Assembly (NCBI GenBank): GCA_028716845.1
Contig: JAQUPF010000011.1
Location: forward strand, 22,487-86,486
Source of the DNA: a bacterium
Lineage (GTDB): Bacteria; Auribacterota; Tritonobacteria; UBA1439
DNA: 64,000 nt
Reading direction: 5' to 3'
Position numbers and translations under genes: made by a program. Within the stretch, counting starts at the first letter, position 1. Every line of letters starts with the position of its first letter. Below the pieces are notes generated by a model. That model was not told the origin of the DNA, made no database searches, and saw only the letters and a program-made list of their open reading frames with translations. This document shows, piece after piece, positions 8,969 to 16,647 of the stretch.

Positions 8969-10559
8969 GCCCCTCGCGCCCCATCCGGTAGACGACGACC
9001 GGGTTGGCCCGGGCGACCGCACCCGGGTAGCTCATCTCGGCGTGGAGCGGCTCGAGCGGCGGGAGCGGCTCGCGCCGCGCTTGGACGCTCCGGAACCGGA
9101 GCGAGTTGGGCGTCTCGACGAGATACCCGATCCGCTGTTCCGCGGCGTAGGCGAAGACGCGCCCGTCGAGGATCGCCCGGTAGGCGGCGCCGTTGACGAC
9201 GCCGTCGAGGTTGATCACCGTCTGCGGGCAGTAGTAGGCGAGGATCCCCGAGTTGAACGAGCCGATGCGCGCGTCGCGGGGCAGATTCCCCGCCGACCAG
9301 GCCGCCGCTCTGTACATGTCGATCTGCCAGCCGCGCAGCCCCCGCTCCCAGAGGACGGCGGCCCGCCACAGGAAGACGCCCGCGACGAGGGCCCCCGCGA
9401 TCGTCCAGGCGCCGCCCGCCGCCGCTCCCCCGCGCCCGCCGGCGGCCGCGCCGCCGATGAGGTCGAGGAGGCATCCGGCCGCGACGCAGCCGGCGAAGAC
9501 GATCGAATAGTAGTACCAGTCCTGGCTGTACCAGAGGCGCCCGGCATAGAGGAGGAATGCGCCGAGGCCGTAGGCGGGGACGAACCAGAGCATCCGCGCC
9601 CGGCCGAGCCACTTCCTGAAGGTCGCCGGCGAGCGGGCGGCGGCGGCCGCCGCCGCGGCGCAGAGGCCGGCGAGCGCGGCGATCCCGGCGGGGAGCGGCG
9701 CGCCGCAGAGGTACGAGATCGCCCGGAGGGCGTCGCGGGCGTTCGAGAACGACCGGAGGAGGTACGCCGCCGCGTACCGGGGCGCCGATGCCCCCTCGTG
9801 GGCGAGCCGGAAAAGGACGTGCTGCTGGTGCAGGATGGCGCTCCCGCTCGTGTAGAAGATGAAGCCGGTCCGCCAGGAGGACCAGATGAACCAGGGCGCG
9901 ACGGCGAGGGAGCAGGCGAGGGCGAACGCCGCCGACCGGGCGGCCCTCCCCGCCCGGGGTCCGCTCCCCGCGAGCGCGCCGGCCGCGATGAGGAGGGCGA
10001 GGAGGGCGCCGTCGAATCTGGCCATGATCGTCGCCCCCGCGAGAAGACCGAGCCCCGCCCAGGCGGCGGGCGGGGCGTCCGGCCGCCTCCCGAGCGCCAG
10101 GAAGGCGCAGGCGGTCGCGCCGAGCAGGAGGGTGAAGAGCGGCGCCTCGACGCCGGAGAGGGCGACGAGGACCGGAAACGGGCACGAGAGCCAGGCGACC
10201 GCCGCGAGCAGCGCGGGGGCCCTCGCGCAGGAGAACCGCAGCAGCCGGTAGAGCGGCCAGGCCGCGAGCACCGACAGCGCCGTGGAGAGGATGAGCGCCC
10301 ACCGGAGCGCGTCCCCTCCCGCGATCGCGACGACCGGCACGAGGAGGAGCGCCCAGAGCGGATGGAAGCCGTTCGTCGGGTTCTCGCCGTCGGCCGTCGC
10401 GCCGTCGCCGCGGGCGATGTGCCGGGCGATGCAGAGGTAATAGAACATGTCGTCGGAGACGACCTTCGGAATGAGCGTCTCGGGCGGCCCGAGGCAGAGC
10501 GGGATCCTGATGAGGAGGGACATCGCCATGCACGCGACCAGCACCCTTCCCGCGCTCAT
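8955..10559 (-). CDS. Membrane glycosyltransferase-like protein (mannosyltransferase/GT-C type)
   Basis: 534 residues with an N-terminal signal-anchor, then a loop with SDDMFYYLCIARHIARG and GENPTNGFHPLWALLLVP. This D-D-x-F-Y then N-G-F-x-P-L-W pattern is common in bacterial GT-C proteins. About ten hydrophobic segments follow, and the C-terminal soluble part has IGSFNSGILAYYC and VINLDGVVNGAAYRAI, which resemble the tails of the operon's other members. The gene starts 27 bp after the upstream gene and overlaps the downstream YfhO gene by 14 bp. Substrate is not predictable from sequence. Confidence 0.7.
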   Translation of the reverse strand: MSAGRVLVACMAMSLLIRIPLCLGPPETLIPKVVSDDMFYYLCIARHIARGDGATADGENPTNGFHPLWALLLVPVVAIAGGDALRWALILSTALSVLAAWPLYRLLRFSCARAPALLAAVAWLSCPFPVLVALSGVEAPLFTLLLGATACAFLALGRRPDAPPAAWAGLGLLAGATIMARFDGALLALLIAAGALAGSGPRAGRAARSAAFALACSLAVAPWFIWSSWRTGFIFYTSGSAILHQQHVLFRLAHEGASAPRYAAAYLLRSFSNARDALRAISYLCGAPLPAGIAALAGLCAAAAAAAARSPATFRKWLGRARMLWFVPAYGLGAFLLYAGRLWYSQDWYYYSIVFAGCVAAGCLLDLIGGAAAGGRGGAAAGGAWTIAGALVAGVFLWRAAVLWERGLRGWQIDMYRAAAWSAGNLPRDARIGSFNSGILAYYCPQTVINLDGVVNGAAYRAILDGRVFAYAAEQRIGYLVETPNSLRFRSVQARREPLPPLEPLHAEMSYPGAVARANPVVVYRMGREGHGTR

Positions 10560-10586
10560 CTCCCCGTCCGCTCCCCGGCCCGCCGC

Positions 10587-12320
10587 CTACGTTCCGCCAT
10601 TATGCCATCTCTCGAGCCGTCGGATCTCCTCCCGTATCCGCCTCCCCTCCGGCATGAGGCGCGCGGCGGCCCGGTACTCGCGGAGGGCGAGCGGGATGAA
10701 CTCCCCCCCGAGGCGGCCGTAGCAGTGGCCGAGCATCAGGCGGGCGTTGAGGTTGTAGCGCTCGTTCCCCAAACTCCGCCGGAGCTCCGCGATCACCGCC
10801 GCGGCGGAGGCCGGATCGGCGAGGAGCCGGTCGAGGTAGTCGAAGCGCGTCTCCGCCGGGCGGACGTGGCGGTAGCCGAACCGGCGGATGGTCGCGGCGT
10901 TCTCCGGCACGCGTCGCAGGTACACCATGGCCCGGTCGTCGAAGAAGACGAGCGTCCAGTCCGGGTGGCCGTCGAGGTACGCGGTGGTGTAGGTCGGCTC
11001 CCGGTCGATGATCGCGCAGGTGATGCCGTACCGCCGGACGTACTCCTCCCACACGTCCGGCCTCCAGTAGCGCATGTAGGCGTCGAGGAAATCCGTGCCG
11101 TACATCTCCACCCGGCCGTCCACGAAGACCCTGTGCGCCGGGAAGAGCCGCCAGATGAGGTAGCCGCCGATGCCGTAGGAGTTGAAGATCGGCCCGCCGG
11201 TGCCGTGCCGCTCGATGAAATCGACCGCCTGGACGGGGACGATCTTCATGTTGACGCCGAGGCCGAACGAGTAGTCCCGGTGGAACCGCCCCACGTCCCT
11301 GAAGAGGAACCAGACGGCGAAGGCGCCGACGGCGGCGGCCGCGAGCGGCGGCCACCACCCCCCCCGGGCGGGGCGGCCGAGGCGCGCGGCGACCACCGGG
11401 GCGATGACGGGGACCGACACGATGGCGAAGAACGGGAGGCTGCGGGGCGCGTCCACCGACATCGCCCCGAAGACGGCGACGAGCGCCGCGTCGGTCCAGT
11501 CGATCCGCCGGAGGCCGGAGAGGAGCGCGGCGGCGGCGAGGGCGAGGAAGAGGCCGTGCAGGCCGAGGAGGTCGCCGAGCCCCATGCGGCGCCACTCGAC
11601 GATGTGCCGGAAGACCGGGTCGCGGCTCATCAGGAAGTACGCGACGGTGCGGTGGCCGTTCGGGTTGACGAAGGCGGCGCAGAGGCAGAGGAGCGCGGCG
11701 AGCGCGAGCGGCCGGACGGCGCCGCGGCGCGCCTCCGGGGCGGTGCGGAGGAGGCCGTTCAGCGCCTCGCCCCCGCAGAAGCAGGCGAGGAGCACGAGGC
11801 CGACGATCGAGCCGCCGCCGTAGAGGTTCGTCCAGAGCATCTGGAGCGGGGGGAAGAGGAGCAGGATGCGATGCCGCCCCTCCCGCCGCCATCGCCGGAA
11901 GAGGGCGAGGTAGAGGGCGGTGAGGAGGAAGGAGAAGGTCTCCGGCCGGACGTAGAAGCGGGACCTGCTCGCGTACACCGCCAGCATGGAGACGAGGACG
12001 GCGGCGGGCGTCCCTCCCCCGCCGGCGGCGGCCGTCCGCATCACGATCCAGAAGGAGAGGGTGATGAGCGCGGCGTTCGCGAGGATGAGGCCGGGGGTGC
12101 CGACGACGCGGTGGAGGAGGAAGCCGACGACGTCCGCGAGCCAGTAGTGGGCGATCCAGGGGCGCGTGGCCGTGTGGGAGAAGACGTCCTCGCGGGGGAT
12201 GGTCCGGTGCTCGACGATGTATTTCCCCGTGGCGAGGTGCCACCAGTAGTCGTGCTCCGTGATATCGAAGACGGCGAGGGCGAAGGTGGCGATGAGGAAC
12301 ATCACCGTGAGGGCCGACAC
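10587..12320 (-). CDS. Polytopic membrane protein with C-terminal soluble/TPR-like tail (paralogue of the 16648-18984 gene)
   Basis: 577 residues using a GTG start at 12320, with a GAGGGG ribosome-binding site and 11 bp after the upstream stop; the ATG at 12302 is an alternative. After a short anchor comes WWHLATGKYIVEHRTIPRED, nearly repeated in the gene at 16648 (IWRHLAAGRYILEAGSIPGE). Nine or so membrane segments follow. The C-terminal periplasmic-type region has GPIFNSYGIGGYLIWRL and RVFVDGRVEMYG, a pattern seen in many membrane proteins of candidate-phylum genomes annotated only as hypothetical. The final ~70 residues look like one TPR-type hairpin. Function unknown, probably glycan-related by context. 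Confidence 0.7.
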   Translation of the reverse strand: MSALTVMFLIATFALAVFDITEHDYWWHLATGKYIVEHRTIPREDVFSHTATRPWIAHYWLADVVGFLLHRVVGTPGLILANAALITLSFWIVMRTAAAGGGGTPAAVLVSMLAVYASRSRFYVRPETFSFLLTALYLALFRRWRREGRHRILLLFPPLQMLWTNLYGGGSIVGLVLLACFCGGEALNGLLRTAPEARRGAVRPLALAALLCLCAAFVNPNGHRTVAYFLMSRDPVFRHIVEWRRMGLGDLLGLHGLFLALAAAALLSGLRRIDWTDAALVAVFGAMSVDAPRSLPFFAIVSVPVIAPVVAARLGRPARGGWWPPLAAAAVGAFAVWFLFRDVGRFHRDYSFGLGVNMKIVPVQAVDFIERHGTGGPIFNSYGIGGYLIWRLFPAHRVFVDGRVEMYGTDFLDAYMRYWRPDVWEEYVRRYGITCAIIDREPTYTTAYLDGHPDWTLVFFDDRAMVYLRRVPENAATIRRFGYRHVRPAETRFDYLDRLLADPASAAAVIAELRRSLGNERYNLNARLMLGHCYGRLGGEFIPLALREYRAAARLMPEGRRIREEIRRLERWHNGGT

Positions 12321-12331
12321 CCCCCCGCCCC

Positions 12332-14491
12332 TCACGGCGTCATCCCCCCCGCCGCCGCGCGGAGCGCGGCCGCGACGCCGTGTCCCGGGAAGCGATCGAG
12401 GAGCTCGTCGAGCTCGGCCCTGGCGCGGCCGGCATCCCCCGCACGGAGCGCCGCGCGGGCGCGCCCGATCCGCGCCTCGACCAGGTCGTGCTCCGACGGC
12501 CCGATGAACGACCCGCGGCCCGGCGGCCCCGGCGCGCTCCCGGCCATGTGCGCGAGGAGGACGCGGCGGTTGTGCCGCGGCGTCTCGCCGCCTGAGGCCG
12601 CGGCGGCCGTGAACTCGCCGAGGGCGCGGGAATAATCGCCGGCCGCCGCCGCGGCGACGCCGATCGAATTGCGCAGCATCCAGTCGCCCCCGCGGCCCGG
12701 CAGCCCCGCCTCGAGGAGGGCGCGCGCCTCGAGGGGGCGGCCCCCCCGCTCCATGAGCTCCGCGAGCCGGACGCGGCCCGGCGCCTCGTCGCGTCGTTCC
12801 ATCCCGATCGCCGCGGTGAAATGCGCCGCCGCGAGGTCCTCCCGCCCCGCCCCGGCGGACAGGATCCCGAGCCGCACGTTCGCGTGGACGTCGTGCGGCT
12901 TGAGCTCGAGCTTCCGGGCGTACGCCTCCGCCGCCGCCGCCGAGAGGCCGAGCCGCTCGTTCGCCTCGCCGAGGAGATCGTAGAACTCCGGCTCCGTGAC
13001 CGGGAAGGCGGCCGCCTCGAGGCAGAGCCGCCGCGCCGCCTCCCAGTCGCCGAGGGCCGAGGCGCGCCGCGCCTCCACGTAGCGCGTCTCGCCGGCGAGC
13101 GGGGCCGCAAGCCGGGGGACCAACGAGGCCCATGCCGCGATGAGCGCGGCGGCGAGCGCGGCCCGCGCGGCGGCGGGGATGCCGTCCAGGGCGACGCGGG
13201 CCCGTCCGGCGGCGGCCCCGGAGCCGATGAGCCCCATCAGGACGGCGGCGGCGACGGCGGAGGCCGGGACGCGGAACGGGTAGCTCACGGTGCTCTGGAC
13301 GAGCAGCGCCGCGATGCCGCAGGCGCCCCCCGCGTCGATCGCGGCCTCGAGCGGACCGCCGCCGGCGGCGAGGTTCCGCGCGCCCTGCGAGAAGACGGCC
13401 GCCGCGAGCCAGGCGGCGAGGAGGAGGCCGACGACGCCGAGCTCGACCCAGACTCCCAGGTACTCGTTGTGGGCGAAGTTCCCCTCGTAGACGGCGACGG
13501 CGCCCGCGGGGACGCCGGCGGGGAAATCGGAGGCGGCGATGCGGGCGAGGCGCGCGGGGGCCTCGGGGGCGAAGGCGTTCAGGCCGTGGCCGGCGATCGG
13601 TCGCTCCCGGATCATCCGGACGCACGCACGCCAGTAGAGATACCTCGTCCGCATCCCCGTGTCGTCCGCCGCGACGGTCGCGCGGTGCAGCCAGAGGAAC
13701 GCCGCCGCCGCCGCCGCGCACAGCCCGAGCGCGGCCGCCGCCCGCCCGGGCCGGAGGTGGGCCCGGCACCGGCCGGCGGCGAGGCGGAGGAACAGGAGGG
13801 CGGCGACGAGCCAGCCCGCCCAGCCGCCCCAGGAGACGGTGAAGAGAAGGCAGAGGAACGAGAGGGCGAGGACGAGGGCGAGGGGCGCGGCGGCGAGGCG
13901 CCCGATCGCCCGCATCGAGAAGAGCGCGAGGGCGAGCGGGAAGAGGCAGATGATGAAGTCGGCGAGGAAGTTCGGGTTGAGCATCGTCGCGTAGACGCGC
14001 CTGCCGAGGCCCGCCCCCCACGGGCTCTCGACCGGGAAGAGGCCGGCGTAGTGCGCGACGCCGAGCGCCGAGACCGCCGCGAGCCCCGCGCAGGCGGCGG
14101 CGGCGAGCGCGGCGCGCCGCCGCGCCCCGTCCGCCGTGGAGGAGACGACGAGAAAGACGAGGACGAAGAGGGAGATCTCATGGAGGCGCCTGCCGGCGTG
14201 ATACGGGTGCGTCCCGGAGAGGAGCGACGCGAGCGACCAGAGGAAGAGGAGGGCGAGCGGCGCGTTGATCGCGCTGCGGCGCAGCCGGAACGAGCCGTCG
14301 GCGAGGGAGGCGGCGAGCCAGACGGCGGCGGCGAGCGTGGCGAGGATGCCGGCGAGGACCCACTTCACGAGGCCGTAGACGTCCCCTGGCCACCAGGCGA
14401 GCGGCACGAGGACGAGGAGGAGGGAGACGCCGGCCGTCGCGAACCACGCCGCGCCGCCGGAGAGGCGGCCTTCCTCGCGTGCGGGGGACAT
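12332..14491 (-). CDS. O-antigen ligase/polymerase (Wzy_C family) with C-terminal TPR domain
   Basis: 719 residues. About ten to twelve membrane segments surround the large periplasmic loop of the O-antigen ligase family, including RTRYLYWRACVRMIRERP, IAGHGLNAFAPEAP and NFAHNEYLGVWVELGVVGLL. The paired Arg and the H-N-E/Y motif are conserved in WaaL/Wzy_C proteins, which move undecaprenyl-linked glycans onto lipid A core or proteins. Residues from about 480 to the end form several TPR units (AAAEAYARKLELKPHDVHAN and repeats), an extension seen in protein O-oligosaccharyltransferase-like members. The start is 7 bp from the stop of the upstream DUF2723 gene. Ligase versus polymerase cannot be decided from sequence. 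Confidence 0.85.
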   Translation of the reverse strand: MSPAREEGRLSGGAAWFATAGVSLLLVLVPLAWWPGDVYGLVKWVLAGILATLAAAVWLAASLADGSFRLRRSAINAPLALLFLWSLASLLSGTHPYHAGRRLHEISLFVLVFLVVSSTADGARRRAALAAAACAGLAAVSALGVAHYAGLFPVESPWGAGLGRRVYATMLNPNFLADFIICLFPLALALFSMRAIGRLAAAPLALVLALSFLCLLFTVSWGGWAGWLVAALLFLRLAAGRCRAHLRPGRAAAALGLCAAAAAAFLWLHRATVAADDTGMRTRYLYWRACVRMIRERPIAGHGLNAFAPEAPARLARIAASDFPAGVPAGAVAVYEGNFAHNEYLGVWVELGVVGLLLAAWLAAAVFSQGARNLAAGGGPLEAAIDAGGACGIAALLVQSTVSYPFRVPASAVAAAVLMGLIGSGAAAGRARVALDGIPAAARAALAAALIAAWASLVPRLAAPLAGETRYVEARRASALGDWEAARRLCLEAAAFPVTEPEFYDLLGEANERLGLSAAAAEAYARKLELKPHDVHANVRLGILSAGAGREDLAAAHFTAAIGMERRDEAPGRVRLAELMERGGRPLEARALLEAGLPGRGGDWMLRNSIGVAAAAAGDYSRALGEFTAAAASGGETPRHNRRVLLAHMAGSAPGPPGRGSFIGPSEHDLVEARIGRARAALRAGDAGRARAELDELLDRFPGHGVAAALRAAAGGMTP

Positions 14492-14498
14492 GCCCCGA

Positions 14499-16646
14499 TC
14501 ACCTCCCCGGGGCCGCCGGCGGCGCCCCCGCCTCGAAGAGGCCGAGCAGGACGTAGTCGAACGCGCGCCCCGCGGCCTCTCCCGCCGCGGGCCGGTACGC
14601 GACGGCGTCGCCGTTCCCGTCGACCATGCCGACGGCGAGCGCGTACCGCCCCGGCGGGAGCGGCGGGGGCAGGAGAACGACGTCGTCCCGCATGACCGTC
14701 CCCTCGTCCCAGCGCGCGGGGCCGCGCGCGCCGCCCACCCTGAACCAGACCGGCTCGCCGAACCGCCGCATCCGCGCGTCCAGGAAGATCGCGCCGGCGT
14801 ACACCTCGCCTTCGATACCCGCCGCCGCCGTCCAGAAGAATTCGATCGGCAGGGCGTCCCTCCGGATCGCGCCCCCCGCCGGCAACGGCCGGAAGCCGGC
14901 GAGCGCCATGCCGTTGGCGAAGGCGCCGTCGTTCCCCGCCCCCCGCTGCAGCCCCTCCGGGAGGGCGGAGACGGGGGCCGCCTCCCTGAGGCCCGTCACC
15001 CGGTGGAGGAGCAGCTCCCTCGGGAAGGAGATGGCCGCCTCCGCGGGCGCGAGGAGCGGCAGCCACGGCTCGAGCGCGAGATCGGCGAGCAGCATCTTCT
15101 CGGGCGACTTGTCCTCGTCGACGATGTCGCCGGCGACGTACACGGGGCGCCCCTCGCCGAGGATCCGCTCGATGTCGCCGAGGAGGGCGCGGTGCCGCCG
15201 GGCGAAGAAGTCCCGCTCCCCCCGCCCGCCGAGGCGCCGGGCCGCGAGCTCCGGATCGTGGATGTCGACCTTCCCCGGCGGGATGCTCCGCTCCACCTCC
15301 CCGTAGAAGGCGTCGATCATGCCGTAGACGAGCTTGGAGACGATGACGGATCCGTCCGGCAGCTGCTCGAGCGCCCTCCGGGAGAAGACGGCCGCGCCGT
15401 CGTTCCCGCGGAGGTCGCAGGCGGATCGGTTCATGGCGAACTGGAACGCCGCGCCGGCGAGGAGGAGGGCGGGGACGACGCGCGGGAGATTCGCCGCCCG
15501 CGCGCGGAGCGCCCGGAGTGCCGCCGCCGCGCCGCACGCCCCCAGGAGCGCGAGGACGTAGAACGAGGGGAGGAAGAAATTCGCGAGGTACTCCGTCGCG
15601 CGGGGGTTGCTCGGGTCGTGGATGGAGATCGCCGGCAGGAACGTGAAGAGGAACTGGGCGAGGAGGAAGACCTTCAGGACGTCCGCCTCGCGGGGAGGGC
15701 GTCCCGCGGCGCGCCTCGCCAGCCGCACGGACGCCGCCGCGCAGGCCGCGACGCCCGCCGCGGCGAGCGCGAAGAGGGGCGGCCCGAGATCCCGCGCGGC
15801 CGTCCGGGCGTAGAGCGGGATGTTGGGGAGGATGCGGCCCGCGAAGAACATCGTGCCCCCCGTCCACGCCCTCCCGGAGATGTACCAGGCGTACCATGCG
15901 GGGCTCCCCATCTCGTGGGGGCCGATGGAGTTCATCGGATGGCTGTAGACGGACGGCCAGAGGGGCACCCGGATCGGGTAGTAGAGGTAGGCGCCGAACC
16001 CCGCGAACAGGAGGAGCGCCGCGGTCGCGAGCGTCCGCCGCGGCGGCCTGCGGCCCGGGGAGGCGGCGAGGACGGCGACGGGGACCGCCGCCGCGCACGT
16101 CCCGAGCAGGTTCACGCCGATGCCGGCCGAGAGGGCGGCCGCGGCGACGAGGAGCCAGCCGGGCGGGCCGCCGGCGCGCCACCGCACGACGGCGTAGAGG
16201 CACAGGCCGACGGCGGAGAGGAAGAGGGTGTGCACCTCCGGTATGACGCTGTGGCTCCAGAAGACGAACGAGAAGGCGATGGTGAGGCCGACGGCGGCCG
16301 CCGTCGCGCCGTTCTCCCCGGGCCGACCCGGATTGAGGACGCCGAGGACCGCATCCGCGGCGAGGGCGAGGAGGAGGGCCGCCGACGCGCCGGCGAGGGC
16401 GGAGAGCAGGTTCATGTTCCAGGAGGGGTCGCCGAACGGGAGCCGCGTGAAGAGGTGCCCGATGAGGAGATAGGTCGGGTGCCCCGGCGGGTGGTCGATG
16501 CCGAACCGCGCGGCGCAGATGACGTACTCGAGGCCGTCCCAGGTGTTGAAGAGCGCCATCGCGCCCCAGCCGGGCGCGAGGTGCGCGAGAAAGACCGCGG
16601 AGAGGCCGACGAAGAATGCGGCTGCGAGGGCGCGGCGCGCCGTCAT
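14499..16646 (-). CDS. DUF2723 family membrane protein (GT-C, protein O-mannosyltransferase-like)
   Basis: 715 residues. The N-terminal part has the DUF2723 signature: NTWDGLEYVICAARFGIDHP directly followed by PGHPTYLLIGHLF, then RLPFGDPSWNMNLLSALAG. Ten or so membrane segments follow and a soluble C-terminal region of about 300 residues contains NYLA-type loops and a beta-rich end. DUF2723 proteins are predicted polyprenyl-phosphate-dependent transferases common in Bacteroidetes and PVC-type bacteria; biochemical data are scarce. It starts 1 bp after the stop of the TPR membrane protein upstream and precedes the O-antigen ligase by 7 bp. Confidence 0.85.
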   Translation of the reverse strand: MTARRALAAAFFVGLSAVFLAHLAPGWGAMALFNTWDGLEYVICAARFGIDHPPGHPTYLLIGHLFTRLPFGDPSWNMNLLSALAGASAALLLALAADAVLGVLNPGRPGENGATAAAVGLTIAFSFVFWSHSVIPEVHTLFLSAVGLCLYAVVRWRAGGPPGWLLVAAAALSAGIGVNLLGTCAAAVPVAVLAASPGRRPPRRTLATAALLLFAGFGAYLYYPIRVPLWPSVYSHPMNSIGPHEMGSPAWYAWYISGRAWTGGTMFFAGRILPNIPLYARTAARDLGPPLFALAAAGVAACAAASVRLARRAAGRPPREADVLKVFLLAQFLFTFLPAISIHDPSNPRATEYLANFFLPSFYVLALLGACGAAAALRALRARAANLPRVVPALLLAGAAFQFAMNRSACDLRGNDGAAVFSRRALEQLPDGSVIVSKLVYGMIDAFYGEVERSIPPGKVDIHDPELAARRLGGRGERDFFARRHRALLGDIERILGEGRPVYVAGDIVDEDKSPEKMLLADLALEPWLPLLAPAEAAISFPRELLLHRVTGLREAAPVSALPEGLQRGAGNDGAFANGMALAGFRPLPAGGAIRRDALPIEFFWTAAAGIEGEVYAGAIFLDARMRRFGEPVWFRVGGARGPARWDEGTVMRDDVVLLPPPLPPGRYALAVGMVDGNGDAVAYRPAAGEAAGRAFDYVLLGLFEAGAPPAAPGR

Positions 16647-16647
16647 G

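Noticed and set aside
8826..12635. 1269-codon plus-strand open frame
   Set aside because: Antisense shadow of three membrane-protein genes; no domain, no hydrophobic pattern, charged repeats only.
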